Below are positions 39,551-52,500 of a stretch of 64,000 nt of DNA, one piece after another. The notes under the pieces are model-generated. The model saw only the letters and a list, made by a program, of their open reading frames with translations. It did not search any database and was not told the DNA's origin. Source of the DNA: Saccoglossus kowalevskii (taxonomy: Eukaryota > Hemichordata > Enteropneusta > Harrimaniidae); the NCBI RefSeq assembly GCF_000003605.2, contig NW_003145790.1:139426-203425 (forward strand), given 5' to 3'. The stretch's first letter is position 1. The number at the start of each line of letters is the position of its first letter. The position numbers were made by a program, and so were the translations under genes.

Positions 39551-40734
39551 TGGAGGGGAATCGAGCAATAACGGGTCGGTGATGACATACGCGTCAATGG
39601 TTTATTAAAATCTAATATTTAACATCTTTTTTTTTTTGTTTAAAGTGCAATACCTATTTCAGTGTTTCAGTGATCAAAATCACCAACACCGTTTTCCCCC
39701 TCTGTTATTTCCAAGTGTCAGTTTCATCTGTTTCCTGAGTTGTTTACTTGTGTTATGGCGATGGTAATCTATATCTCATTACTGCGCGTGCGTACAATCG
39801 ATATCTAACACATTTGCAGCGACGGCAGTTTAAAATCTATAAAATCTGGACCCTACACTACATGATAACGATTAGTACGGGTGATGCTTCTAATTGATTG
39901 AGAAATCACTCCAGCATTATTTCCACGAGGTTAAAAGTTCCGTCCCAATTCCTGTGAATCAAAATTTTGTTTTTGTTTGGAATCGTATACTCGTGAGTTC
40001 TGAACAAAGGCCATTGAATTCGGCAATTTCAAACAGCGTTCACAATATGTTGTTTGCATTAAATAGGATAATGTAGTTCGCGGATCGTGAAAATACTGCA
40101 TTATAACATGGGTGTACGAACCTCAAACACTGACTCCCGTGAGTGTTAGATGAAAGCAATACTACTGTACGGCAAGACGTCATCCGAATTGACAATCATG
40201 ACAAGTAGTGGCTGATTGGTGGCAAACAGTAACTGAAATATCGGTTACTGTATTCATGATCCGCGCGATCACGGTATTGTGCCGTTAGTCGAATGTTTCA
40301 AGTAATTATATGAACGCTCAGTTCTCGATGTATTTAAAATCAGCGTGAATAGGATTGTCAACAAAGTCCACCAATACTTGCACGGACAGAAACAATCTAG
40401 CAAGAAGCGAATTATTGTTCCGTTGGACCAGAAACAAATTGAAGATGCTTAGCTGTGTATGTTCCATATACTAACATGATGTTACAAAACAAAATAACGG
40501 AACAATTGGGCATAACATTTGACGGCTTTATTTTTCGTCATTTATAACTTTGAATACCACGACCTTATATAATAAGCCCTATTATTATTTGCATTTAACA
40601 TGGTATTTTCAATCTTAACAATTCGTTTCAGGTAAATTAAATTAAGTGCAGCAATAATTGTCTGTGAGTTCAAATATGAATAAACACACCGCGTTTACCA
40701 ACATAGTGTAATATTAATATATTTCACAGCTTTT
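39551..40734. other. Intergenic, nothing certain
   Basis: A short hairpin, ACAGTAAC with GTTACTGT, sits near 40226-40249, and there are several small inverted repeats around 40100-40290. No coding sequence is recognised. Confidence 0.5.
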
Positions 40735-40885
40735 CACATATTTTCAATTGAATTGAATGAAAATAAACTCAATATAATTAAAATTATTACATTCAATTCA
40801 ATATATTTCAATTCGAATCAATAAAGTCTGATTCGATTCAATTGGATTAGCTCAATTCAATTCATACCGAAATATGAGTTCCCCA
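40735..40885. repeat. Degenerate (AATTCA)-type repeat with inverted arms
   Basis: Repeated AATTCAATT-like words. A 12-bp perfect inverted pair, TTGAATTGAATG (40748-40759) and CATTCAATTCAA (40790-40801), sits inside it. It is probably a decayed simple-sequence tract. Confidence 0.7.
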
Positions 40886-41061
40886 ATAAATCGATTCATT
40901 TGTCAGTTTGTAATTTGATTATTTGTACGTGCTTGTTTATTAGTCTGTGTGACATATCTAGGACACAACAGCTCATGTTATTTTTATACTATTTTAAATC
41001 ATCTCACTCTTACATGTTTTTTTTATTTATTTTAATTTCATTTAATTACGTGAGGGTTATT

Positions 41062-41131
41062 ATATATCGTCACACCCGAAACATTGCAAATAGTAGCATA
41101 GTTGCAACGTTTCGGATGTGACGATGTATAT
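41062..41131. ncRNA. Candidate microRNA-like or foldback hairpin
   Basis: The left arm 41062-41089 reads ATATATCGTCACACCCGAAA then CATTGCAA. The right arm 41102-41131 is its near-exact complement, with two internal mismatches, both explained by single C/T or G/A transitions, plus a small offset at the base. The loop is 12 bases (41090-41101). A stem of about 28 bp with a short loop has precursor-microRNA size, but the near-perfect symmetry also fits a tiny foldback element. The sequence is not one I know as a microRNA. Confidence 0.35.
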
Positions 41132-41460
41132 GTTGATACTTTTCTCTTTCTCCACATAGCCAATCGTCGCCATTGCTACGTTGTTGAAAGTGTTTTTATC
41201 ACGACTAAATCGGGAGTCCATCAGGTAATCCACATATAAACAGTATAAAAAGTCTTTTGTATTGCACTCTAAAAAAGCAAACCTCGCGTATTTCCATGTC
41301 AGGCGCGGCACGAACATGTGCCGGCGAAATCAAATGATTTCATTCTAAACGTGAATTTCTAAATGCCGAACTTTCAGAAACAAATTTGAGATACCCTAAC
41401 ATCATCAAATGCTAATAGCAAGTTATTTAGCGCACTAATACTCCAAAATACTGTACTGTT

Positions 41461-41725
41461 TTAACGTTCGACTTCACGCATAACGCGGGATCTCGCAGTA
41501 AACGGATAATTAGTCGATTTACTGCATTTGTCCTGATTGAGCATTCGTCTCATTAAATCAATCTTTCCAACATTTTTAATACATTTAGTTGTTTTCGCGC
41601 GCATATTGATAAAACGTTGTACTGGAAATTTAGTTATTCGTGTGTTCTCTATGTTGTGAATAGTCATCTCAATTCCGAACTTGCGATGATTGAACAGCTC
41701 GGGCATAATCACTTGAATTTTGGCT
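41461..41725 (-). CDS. Possible exon of unknown gene
   Basis: The minus-strand frame follows an acceptor-like TTTATTTTTCAG and runs to a stop at 41461-41463. It encodes a basic, charged stretch that includes MPELFNHRKFGIEMTIHNIE and a Cys/Lys-rich later part (MRAKTTKCIKNVGKIDLMRR). Frames of about 90-100 codons are expected several times by chance in this window, and no domain is recognised. It is a candidate only, kept because of the acceptor and the residue composition. Confidence 0.15.
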
Positions 41726-42737
41726 CTGAAAAATAAATCATTTGTCAAATTCGCCATACTGATAACGTTTATGATACAGAAACAAAATTAATTTTTAATT
41801 TACCGAAAAAAAAACATTGCATCGTCTCCAAACGTGGATAGTTTAAGACATTGTGTCTGGTTCAGGTAGCTAATAAATCCACATTATATTTAATGGCAAT
41901 TTCTCTGCTACAATAAATTATCCGTATTTATTAATCAGCAGATGTACAGTAGGTGGAATTATTGAACAGGTTTGATAATTTTGATAGAGACATTCAACTC
42001 TATGGCGTAAATATTTTTTTTAAATATATTAAGCATGCGAGTTGTGGAAAGAGATTGTATATATTGCATCGATGATGTATGACAGTGTATCCGATGCAGT
42101 TGCCTCTCTGGTTTAATTTTCTTTATCTGTGAAACATAGTATAATGCTTCGCAAATTACATGAAAGAGGGTGATAAATGGAATTCCAATATCGAGATGAA
42201 CCTGGTACATTAACGCGATTGCATATTATGAGTGTCACAATTTGAAATCTACATCTTGTTCCTAATGCATTTGAAGACGATGCGTTCACACACAATGGCG
42301 CCCCCCCCCCAATGGCCTGGAAGAGCTAGTTGGTACGTATAATGAAATTCTGTTTTCTGTAATGGAATAGAGATTTGGTGTAGCTGGATTTAGACAGATG
42401 AGAGCTGATATTAATTGAGGTGATGAACTCCTTGAATGCTGCAGTAATATACAGGCGATTATGGATCATGCCTTTGGCTTGAAATGTATTGGATATAACT
42501 CGATTGAAAAACGTCGACTTTGATGTTTTTTGCGTATTGCGCTGCTATGAACAATCGTTTGTTGCTGTTCTTTTCTTGCAGAACTCATCGTATATCAGAT
42601 AATCGACTTGAACAAGGTTGTTTACCTCAGTCTTAAGTAAAAACATCGACTATACAGTAGCAAGTAACCCTCCAGCATACGACAAACATCTCCCATGACG
42701 TAATATCTTCTTTCCCTCTACGAATTTATATTTATTG
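41726..42737. other. Intergenic, nothing certain
   Basis: Weak minus-strand frames at 41959-42295 share no recognised motif. A run of ten C residues follows GGCG at 42301-42310. The stretch ends at the first assembly gap. Confidence 0.5.
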
Positions 42738-43318
42738 NNNNNNNNNNNNNNNNNNNNNNNNNNNNNNNNNNNNNNNNNNNNNNNNNNNNNNNNNNNNNNN
42801 NNNNNNNNNNNNNNNNNNNNNNNNNNNNNNNNNNNNNNNNNNNNNNNNNNNNNNNNNNNNNNNNNNNNNNNNNNNNNNNNNNNNNNNNNNNNNNNNNNNN
42901 NNNNNNNNNNNNNNNNNNNNNNNNNNNNNNNNNNNNNNNNNNNNNNNNNNNNNNNNNNNNNNNNNNNNNNNNNNNNNNNNNNNNNNNNNNNNNNNNNNNN
43001 NNNNNNNNNNNNNNNNNNNNNNNNNNNNNNNNNNNNNNNNNNNNNNNNNNNNNNNNNNNNNNNNNNNNNNNNNNNNNNNNNNNNNNNNNNNNNNNNNNNN
43101 NNNNNNNNNNNNNNNNNNNNNNNNNNNNNNNNNNNNNNNNNNNNNNNNNNNNNNNNNNNNNNNNNNNNNNNNNNNNNNNNNNNNNNNNNNNNNNNNNNNN
43201 NNNNNNNNNNNNNNNNNNNNNNNNNNNNNNNNNNNNNNNNNNNNNNNNNNNNNNNNNNNNNNNNNNNNNNNNNNNNNNNNNNNNNNNNNNNNNNNNNNNN
43301 NNNNNNNNNNNNNNNNNN
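42738..43318. other. Assembly gap (581 N)
   Basis: Unknown bases. Open frames spanning it are artefacts. A decayed tandem repeat starts about 80 bp to the right. Confidence 0.99.
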
Positions 43319-43394
43319 GTTCATCACTTGATATGAATAAATGGAAAATTCAAGAAACATGAATGTGTTAAATTCAGTCGTACCTACTATTATT

Positions 43395-43880
43395 GTTTGT
43401 CAACATTGACCTTAAAATCCAAAATCACGTTCAAGGTGGCGATCATGCATAATACATTTTACGTCTATAGTGGTGTTAGTTAGTTAGTTACAATGAATAA
43501 ACTGATGTTCCCAAGGACCAAGAAGCGATATTTTGACATATCGAATTAGCCATATCTACGCGAATTGCATTTAAGGTGGATGTCAAACATAAATATCTTT
43601 AGTGCCATATGTAACACAATGCCAAGTAACTAAGCTAGGTGTCAACATTTACATAATCCTTACATTAACCAATCAAATTATCAGCATCCTTGTAAAATCC
43701 AAGATGGCCACCAAATATAATGTATAATGTATACGCTATAGCGTTATTTGATATGGATGAATTTTAGGTTTTCACGAATATATAATTAGCATCAAACTTG
43801 AAAATCTAAAATAGCACCTACAACATGAAATCTATATACGACATGCATCCAAAACATTTACACTATATGTCACAAATACA
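43395..43880. repeat. Decayed tandem repeat (AAAATCCAAGATGGCC-type units)
   Basis: Four diverged units share the string AATTAGCAT-C-TTGTAAAATCCAAGATGGCCACC. They begin near 43400, 43545, 43680 and 43790, so spacing is about 105-145 bp. The best-preserved core is GTAAAATCCAAGATGGCCAC near 43690; the others read AAAATCCAAAATCACG, GCATTTAAGGTGGATG and AAAATCTAAAATAGCACC. It is next to the 42738-43318 gap, so more copies may be hidden there. Confidence 0.5.
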
Positions 43881-44044
43881 TCTGTTTGAAATAAATATAG
43901 TTATATTATATAATTATTAACAAAACAGTTGAAAAACCGGAGACATAATATTGATATTGAGGACAACATGGAATAGAATGGGCAGCGTCCAGACTTTCAC
44001 TACATAGTTTTATTTATTTTTCCCGCAAAGACAAGTAAAAACAT

Positions 44045-44100
44045 ATATAATAAAATATAATACAATAAAATATAAAATAAAATATAAAATAAAATTTAAC
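44045..44100 (+). repeat. (AATAAAATAT)-type microsatellite
   Basis: About 55 bp of AATAAAATATAA-like units with small variations. Confidence 0.8.
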
Positions 44101-45351
44101 AAGCACAAATATGGATGTATGCCTCCACGTAGATCGAACGCTGACAAGCTAGAAATGTATATTCTGATCTGTCTTTCTTGATTTATATATATGCTTTACA
44201 TATTTATTACCATGGAAACCTGAGATCGCCAAAGTTGACGTATATTAAATTTGTTTATTTTATGATGATCAATAAAATTAGACAAATAAAAAATATTTCG
44301 ATTTTGTCAACAATTTTGAAAAAAAATATAGAAAGATACCCATTTAAATGGGCAAAATGTAGCAAAATAAATATTGCTGGGGACAATTATATCTTTATGT
44401 GTATATGTAAATAAACCGAAGTTATTTATATACTATAGATTTTATACGGTTTTAACAAATGTGGTGGCACTGGTGTACATTGCAGTACAGCCATTTTATT
44501 TTTCAGTTATTTTTGTTGATGATAAGGGAGAGCTAATGGATACGTAGATATGTTTATTTCAAGACTTCAAAAGTGTATCACCCGCTCCTGAACATCTCTT
44601 GCATTTAACGGAGTTCACCTAGCCGGTGCCAAGTCAAACGCATGTGATGGAATTTACCTGTTGCTGTTAGACACGAGAATGAATGTCCGTTCTACGAAGA
44701 CGCTAAATGCAAAATAACATACCCAATAATTTAAAATGAACTGGTAAACAGTACACAGGTTTTTCCTCTAAAATATTCATAATTTTAAGACATCAAGAAT
44801 TCTACTCGAACCATATTCTTCTATACATTCTGCGAGGAGTGACTATCAGTGCATTAGCCTTGCCAATTCCAGGAGAATATATAATAAAACCATCTTAATG
44901 AACTGCCTTGTGGGTTAGCATCCATCTGTACGCATCATAAGTTTCCCTTGGTTGCATTATATGAGTGGGAGGCCATGCGGCATATTTAGTATCCGAGAAA
45001 AGATTACATAATTAACGGACTGCCCGTTGATTCTCAGTGTGTTGCTATCATTATATTATTAGACTTTACGTATTTCCAGAGATAGAAGTCTTGTTTTTTT
45101 TTCAATTGAATTTTACAAATAACTGTTCTAGGTTAAAGTTAAATACGTTGATTGGTAATATTTAGTAGATGCAGTTTTAATCAAGGTAGTTTGTCGCTCT
45201 CAATGTCATTAGTGTAATCAATAACTTGAGTTGATTTTCAGACGAATTATATGATTCTCGCATTTTCCATTATAAGTCTTCAATTGATCATTAGAATTAA
45301 AGATGTGCAAGGTATCTCTCCTTCCTTTTTAATTGACCTTTGACAAAAATG
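44101..45351. other. Intergenic, nothing certain
   Basis: A+T-rich sequence with a lysine- and isoleucine-biased open frame (44178-44414) of the kind produced by A+T-rich DNA. No gene or repeat boundary is recognised. Confidence 0.5.
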
Positions 45352-45420
45352 GCCGCGAAGATCTCGTTGAATGCGAGAGGTATCTGTATTTCTCTCTCAA
45401 ATAGCGTTCAATTCTTTACA
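45352..45420 (+). repeat. AGATCTCG-core dispersed repeat, copy 2
   Basis: Begins TGGCCGCGAAGATCTCGTTG, then GCGAGAGG, CTGTATTTCTCTCTC and AATAGCGTTC. It is the copy that best links copies 1 and 3. Confidence 0.45.
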
Positions 45421-46989
45421 GACATGAAGTCATCTCAGCCACTATTATATCAATCTATGTAAGCTAACCACATTAATTGACATTGTTTACATGTTGAGCA
45501 ATGTTCTAAAATATTGACGAGATGTATTAGTGAAAACCTTGTAAACATTTTCACCCTCGAACGTTTTGTAAAGACGAGATCAAACAAAACTATTCAGAAG
45601 TTCTGGCAATTATTCCAGACTACAAAGACACTGATACATTACGAATCACTAACGTTATGAGATCGACCTACATTGTTATTATTCGTCATGGCAAAATAGT
45701 TAGTACACCTGAAGCAATCCCTGCTGCGATGAATGTACACCATGATGTTTGCCTATAGGGGCAATTATAGTATTACGTTAAAAGGGCACGACATCCTTCA
45801 ATCCCAGTAGTAGCAATTATCCCCGATTTCTTCCATGCAACATTACATCCCGTAGTTCCATAAATTGTGATATATGCAAGCTAATAACACAGTCAATGCT
45901 GGTTATTGTCGTAGCCAAACAGCGACCCACTTTGTAATACTTTGATCGGTTAGGCTGAAATATGAATAGAAACTTACATGTTGACCAGCGAACAATTCAG
46001 AGCTAACAGTGCAATTCTGTTTTGTTTTTGATGGATTTTAATGCACATAATAGAATATTTAGCAGTCCTTTTGTGCCTTGTTCTCAAATACCTTTAGTTA
46101 AACTCGGTATATTTTATGCCTATAGAGTTAACAGTCACTTAGGCCTGGGTACTGTCTCAGTTAGCGATTTCTCGATGGAGAATGATCTCGTTAACCTGGA
46201 TGAAATCACGTTTCATATGGAATAGTTTGTTGTTATCTCACGTCCGCTCGCCGCCTGGGATTGCTTAGTATAATTAGTTGTCGTACATCATTTACAACAA
46301 GTAAATTTACAGTAATGGGAATATTATAAAACGAAAAATGTGTTTTCTGGTTAATATTTCCGTATGCTCAGCTGCCTCGATACATAATTATACTACAGCA
46401 AATTTATTGCAATCGTTTCTATACATTCAATAAATTTTAAAACGTTCAACCCCGTGTCACCTATGTATTAGATGCAGAATTTTCAATAATCCTATTTTAA
46501 TTATATTATTTAAAATTCTCCTACAGTAAAACTTTTTTTAAAGCTACACGTATGTAAGAAATATTCCGAATATTTCCCAGTGAAATGCATTTGTATATAA
46601 CGCAACATTCGAGTCTCGAATTGACGACCAGAGCAAAGCACCACGCCACTGTAAGTCGCCGCTTAACTCGCTACGTCACTCTAACAGTCTCTAAAGATAA
46701 GCCCGAAAGATTGTGTAATACACGCGGCCCTACAGTGGCTGAATGGGGTATGTGCATGACGAATCCCCAGTGTTTAAATCAGTGCAAAGGACAATCAATC
46801 GCATATCTCTAAAGAATACTGTAATACCTTGAGATTGGGGACTCGACTAAAGTCGTGAAACGCAAAAGAGCAAAGTGCGCCACTTGTAGGAATAAACATG
46901 ACACCATTTAGTTTCGGGTCATGCATCCGCCTCCAGTATATCTACTCCAGTGTAAGAACGCACGGAAAATAAGTAGCTTTCAATTTCAG

Positions 46990-47071
46990 TTCCTCGCAAA
47001 CTTGGGACTCCCCGGAGTCCCGCCCGAGGCTGACCAAGTTTCGTATTCTATCAGTATAAGTAATACGGCGG
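46990..47071 (+). CDS. Possible small exon of unknown gene
   Basis: In a GC-richer patch (about 46600-47080), an acceptor-like CTTTCAATTTCAG precedes an open frame beginning FLANLGLPGVPPEADQVSYS, and a weak donor, GCGGGTAATG, lies at 47072. The same frame stays open to 47220, so the donor is not needed. The first part has a GC-rich, balanced composition unlike its neighbours. The frame also covers a palindrome, GGGACTCC with GGAGTCCC, at about 47007-47024. The product is unknown. Confidence 0.2.
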
Positions 47072-47223
47072 GTAATGCGCATGGTGGAATTGATCATTTT
47101 GTCATGACTTTACAAGATTTGATAATACAATATCGTCTGGTTACATATTATATAATTACATTAATATTATATTATATCTCGAAATTGGAGAGTACGCGAT
47201 TTGACCCGTTGACCTTTTCTTAA

Positions 47224-49540
47224 TTTCGCTTTTTTCCTAAAAAAAATTATGTGTCATTTACGTGTTAAAAGATTGGCGATATGGCGACTTAGAATGGATT
47301 TGTTGTTAGCTGATATTAAATTGGATAAAAGAACGAAACCCTCGGCCATGTAAAAACTGTTTTCATCCATTCATTTCTGATTGGCCCACGTTCAAGTGTG
47401 GGACAAATTGCTTAGTTTTTTTTCTTTATATGTGTGTTTTGAAAGTGCAGTCTTGCAAGGCTTTTAACATTGTTGTGAAATAATGTGACAGTTTTCTACA
47501 AAAAAATGCATTCTATTCAGAGCTGTGTACAGTTGCGTTTACAACACACATAATCTGTGATTTTCATTACTAGCACAGCTGTCCAACTTGATCTTTGCTT
47601 TTTTTAAATAATGCATTTGAATTCCAATGAAAAAAAGCCGACTCGGTGCGTATTGTTGCATTCCAGTGATCAATATCAGCAAAACGCTCGAGTGACGATT
47701 CAATTTATAGTACAGAAAATAGAATAACGTCTGATAAATATGTGAGGCAACAAAGTTAAACAATCGAGTCTTCGTGAAAACGAGCATGATTTTATTAGAA
47801 CCAGGCAAAACTGTCTATCTAAAAAATGTCAAACATTTCGACCACGTAAAATGTGCAAATTACGCATGCGTATATCATGTAGTAAATAGTGTTGATAGCA
47901 CTGATTTAATTCTAGGCGTTGCCTACCATTTCACTGTGCAATATTGCAATTCGGTATGTGTGTATATGTATATTTTAAAACTAACTACAATATTGTTTCA
48001 GCAAGAGTAAGACTTTGGTGTAATATGAAGAAATAACATTATTAATTCACTATAAACCATTCCAGAATACGGGATAAAACAAGCGATACTCAAAAATAAT
48101 TATTACATTCTTCCCACACCAACGTCAGAAGCCATTTAACCCTGTCTGCACCTCCATTTTTACTTATATATTATTCATATGCACATTTCTTCTATCACGA
48201 CTAACGGATGTGATTTCAGTTGTTGCGCCATGCTAAGCGTCTGTAAAGTAAGAATTCACACAATGCACACACTTCCGAGTGATTGCGTTATTATGTAATG
48301 GTACCCAGTATACGTCATAAGGCAGGTTAATCAATCTCCTGTTGAGCACTTTGTACCGTGGGGGCACTTGCGTGTATACCTTTCACCCACTTCACTGCCG
48401 GGATCTCGTCTTGTGCCACGAGACTTGCCCCTCAAATACGTCTACCATGTCTACTCTATCCAAATACACAGTAACCTCGTTATAAAGAGCTCTTTGGAGA
48501 TATACAATTAGTTTGTTACAGTGTATTAGTTAATATAGCGTAATTACAGTCAAGCGTTCACTATAATGTAGCACATAATACAATGGATTTTTGTATGAGC
48601 CGACGACATGTCCGTCGTACCAGGTGTTATAAGGAGGTTACATTGTATGAGAGTTATATCAGTCAGGTCTGGGGAAAGTGGACGCGTTGACGGGCGCGAA
48701 TGGAACAAGATTTGAGGGTCACGTGGCTTCCGCGTTCTCAACGAGATATTTGCAACCATTTGCGCCTAGAGCACGAAAATGCACGAATGTAGCAATTCAG
48801 TCAAAGATACGTTATTCATTTGCGCTGAACATCTTCAAGACATTTAATTGTAGTATATAGGACTCTATAATACACAAGCATTCAAATCGTGTATGTATAT
48901 CGCGCAATGCATTATACGATGACCGCGGCTCGGTATTTGACGCATTCCATTACGTTACATAATCAAGTTGACCTTCAATGACCAGGTTATACAAACATCA
49001 TCGCGGAAAACACAGCTCATACCATAACAGTACCAACACCATGCGGTGCTAGTTTGCGAACCCAAACTACATGTGTGCTTTATATTAGACTAGAGTGTAA
49101 TGTACATATATGTAGTAATTACACTTATGTAACGAGTGTGTTAATCGTAATTGACAACTGTATGTCAAATCTGCAATATTCACTTATTGGATTGATCTAG
49201 AAAAGCGGCGGATACACTAATATACTCGTATTAGATTAAATTAATTAAGGCATGGTTTCAATAAGCTGAGCATGCTGACACGCTTGTCTGTAACTGACAC
49301 ACATCCATGCATACCGACTGTCTGTGGATCATCTGTGCATGAAAAAAAAAAAAAAAACTGTGTTCATTTCAGCTTTGCCAAAGAAATGACTGACTCGAAC
49401 ATTGTCACACGCGGCGCAAAGTAGCCCAATTCACTCCTTTCTGAAAACCACTTATTTGTATTCGCCTTACGCGACTATGAGTTTAATTGGAATCAAGAAA
49501 ATGAACGACAAGGGGTGACTTTGGATCCCCCCGGTGAATA
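47224..49540. other. Intergenic, nothing certain
   Basis: A+T-rich sequence with several weak open frames (47539-47808, 47774-48010, 48550-48860) on both strands and no recognised motif. A run of about 15 A residues lies near 49342. Confidence 0.5.
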
Positions 49541-49550
49541 TATATAAAAT
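49541..49550 (+). promoter_or_regulatory. Possible TATA box
   Basis: TATATAAAAT lies downstream of a C/G-rich GGATCCCCCCGG and about 25 bases before GCACAGCACCACGAG. The arrangement is that of a TATA-type core promoter. No gene is recognised downstream, so this could be chance in A+T-rich DNA. Confidence 0.2.
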
Positions 49551-52500
49551 AGACGCACAGCACCACGAGTTAGCGACGATTGTGTCACAATACGTATTCA
49601 AATCAATAATAATTTGACATTTGCATGTTATAAATGATAAAATATCTTGCTGTATTCCATGTCCATTTCACTAATATATTCTACGATTTCAGGTTCGACA
49701 CCACGTACACTGGAATAACATAATACTTCACACACAGAATACGCCCTCACTTGGTTTCATCCAAAGCGACTAATCTGCGGGGCAGCAGTCGGGTATGTTA
49801 CGCTGTGACTGCGTGCATGATACTCTACCGCTCGGTCTGTCTGTCAAACGACAGAGTCCACCACAGCTGAATATTTAAAAGGTAGGTGAGATATTTAACA
49901 TAGTAAATTACGTTTAAATTTATAATGTACCTTGTGTAAACATGCTCTGTAGTCGTAGTCACACGATTTACGATCTCATTGTTCTCCACTGTCGTTTAAA
50001 TCCCATCAGCAGCGATATGCAATGGAAATCAAATTGGCGAGTTTTTTGTATAACATGTCTTGCCCTGCGATACTGAAAGAACAACAACAAAACACCGTCG
50101 AACATTGTTTAGAGCACAGAGCACGTTGAAATATGAAAGACAGAGAAAGCGGCGACTTCGTAGTACATATTTCTTTTTTTTATTTTAGCTCGGATTAGTT
50201 TTTACTAGCCGTCATCCACTTTCGCCTGGTCCCTGCTGTACAATAAGCTCATTGCCAACTAATCTCTGCAGTCTGCAGCACAATTATTAGTAAATATTGT
50301 AATGTAGATTCCATATGGCACTATTAACACCAAATACATGCCAACCAACAAAACGTAGATATATATTATTTAATATATTGATATTGGATAAAATTAAAAT
50401 GTTTACTTCTGAAAAAAAAAATCTGCGCCAAGCATGCCTTACAGATATTTATATTTACAGACTGGACATCTAAGAACATAGGCTCGTTATTTGCCAAGTA
50501 AACACATATATTTCATTTTTTTTTTTTTGCGCAAATTTAAAGAAAGTCTGATCATATGATACTAGACATTATTTATCGAAACAACATACCACCATCTGAA
50601 TTGTAAGGTGTTTTTTTTTTTGAAATGAATATATACTAGAATAAAGATATACATTGCCATGTAATAAAACTAAAGTGGTCTATTTAATTAATCGGCTGAT
50701 TCTAGTTAAATGATTAATTAATTAATTTATTTATTTATATAAATATATATTTTGGTCTATATTTATTTATTATATTTTTTGAGCGTTAAGCCGCCCATGT
50801 TTTATAAATAGAAAACGTATTACCCTATAGATTTTAATACCGTTCCAATAACAAATAATATCGAAAAATATCTTTTAATTTTGCCCCGGAAATGCATTTT
50901 ATTGCGACATTGTAATGCAGAGATTTGAAAGGCAAAACAAAGTTACCGTGGCCGTTTACTGTTGTTCAAATGACCAGAATACGCTGGCGACACTCGTGCG
51001 CGCGTACTCGTGAATTGATTGGTGCCCCACGCTCGCGCTAATCCTGTTGTAAAAAGAAATGATACGCGCACGCGCAGATACAAATGCAGTCTTATTGGCA
51101 GTATATTGTATTTCCCATCGCCATAATGCATTCAGACAAATACCCTTTCCCTCTTGTAATATGATCGTTCATTGGTCTAATAGACTTTCTCCGATACAAT
51201 CGCTTCCCTATGTGTTTGGGGCGAATAACGCTGAATATAGATTCGTTAATATTTCACAGATGACTCAACATGATACAAACGGTTTCAAATACTGGTTTGT
51301 TAGCATCTCGGATGATATAACACAGGGGGGACTTCGGTGAATGCTTAAGCGCACTGCAAATTGGTTACCAGCAAACGTAATTTAGCAGCTTTGTGAAGAT
51401 GTATTGTCAAATATATCCACAACTGTGTTCCGACGACCGTGAATTGTACGTAGTTTCATCAATACTTCGTTTGCAAAAATACAGCATCTCTCATCTTATG
51501 CCGTCGTCAAATGGATTACTTTATCCTGCCGGTTCGTTAGTGGGGACAAGATTGAAATCTCTGAACGGTTCACTGAACATTTAAGTCATTTATAAACATT
51601 ACCACAACTCAACGAAGGGTTTCGATATACGTTTGACAGTGAGACATCAAAGTGTGTTTTATTTTATATTTCAAATGCACGCCTGTCAATTGAAGCCTCC
51701 TTGTCTTAAAAAACAAACAAACGAGTCTTGCTACAGGTGGGGCATTTTGTTGAGTGGGCTGTTGATAAAGACACAAGTTTAGTCCGCTCTAAACCCCTCA
51801 GTTTAACATACTTCATCAACACACTTCATACCTGGCACTCATAAATCATGGTCACGTGCACAAATCTCGTGAGATTATATTTCTCTCTATACATAATGTT
51901 TGAAAATAAAACAGTTCTAACAAATCCTCAATAGCAAAACGCGTATTTATTGAAATTAATTGTTTGCAAATGTTCATTTAAGACTAGACCAAAATCTCAG
52001 ATATAACATGCTCGCTGTCACGTATTCATGTAGACAGCAAGAAACATAATTTGTGCTTGATCAAACATTCGCTTTTAGCTATTTGCATCCAATTATCGCA
52101 AGTGAAGACCATGTAATGTGCCATATTACACTGTGACCATCCAAAAGAATAATATGAATCAGTATTACGAAACAGTGAAAAACTGATTCTTGACAATTTC
52201 TGTTAAACTCTGTTATAATACCGTGCGCTGAAATGATGCGTTGTCATTGGTTGATTGATATCACGTGATGTTCAGTTATCAGGCGGTACCGATAAAGAAC
52301 AAGATTGCGCGTGTTCATCCACATTTATAGAAATCGATCGAAAAACAAATCCTTAATGTTATCCTGGTCTTTTACATCTGTTTTTGCACGCAATTTTCTT
52401 GTGAGCGGCGGACGCGCTAACAAATGGTATTTTTTTTGTCTTTCACTATCACTGCCATATTGTTCCGAACACCACAAATATCAACATTGGCAGCATGATT

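Noticed and set aside
42650-43360. Long open frames on both strands
   Set aside because: They consist of gap Ns.
46649-46740. GCCACTGTA / TACAGTGGC pair as a transposon
   Set aside because: Only 9 bp match, and the ends face inward rather than outward.
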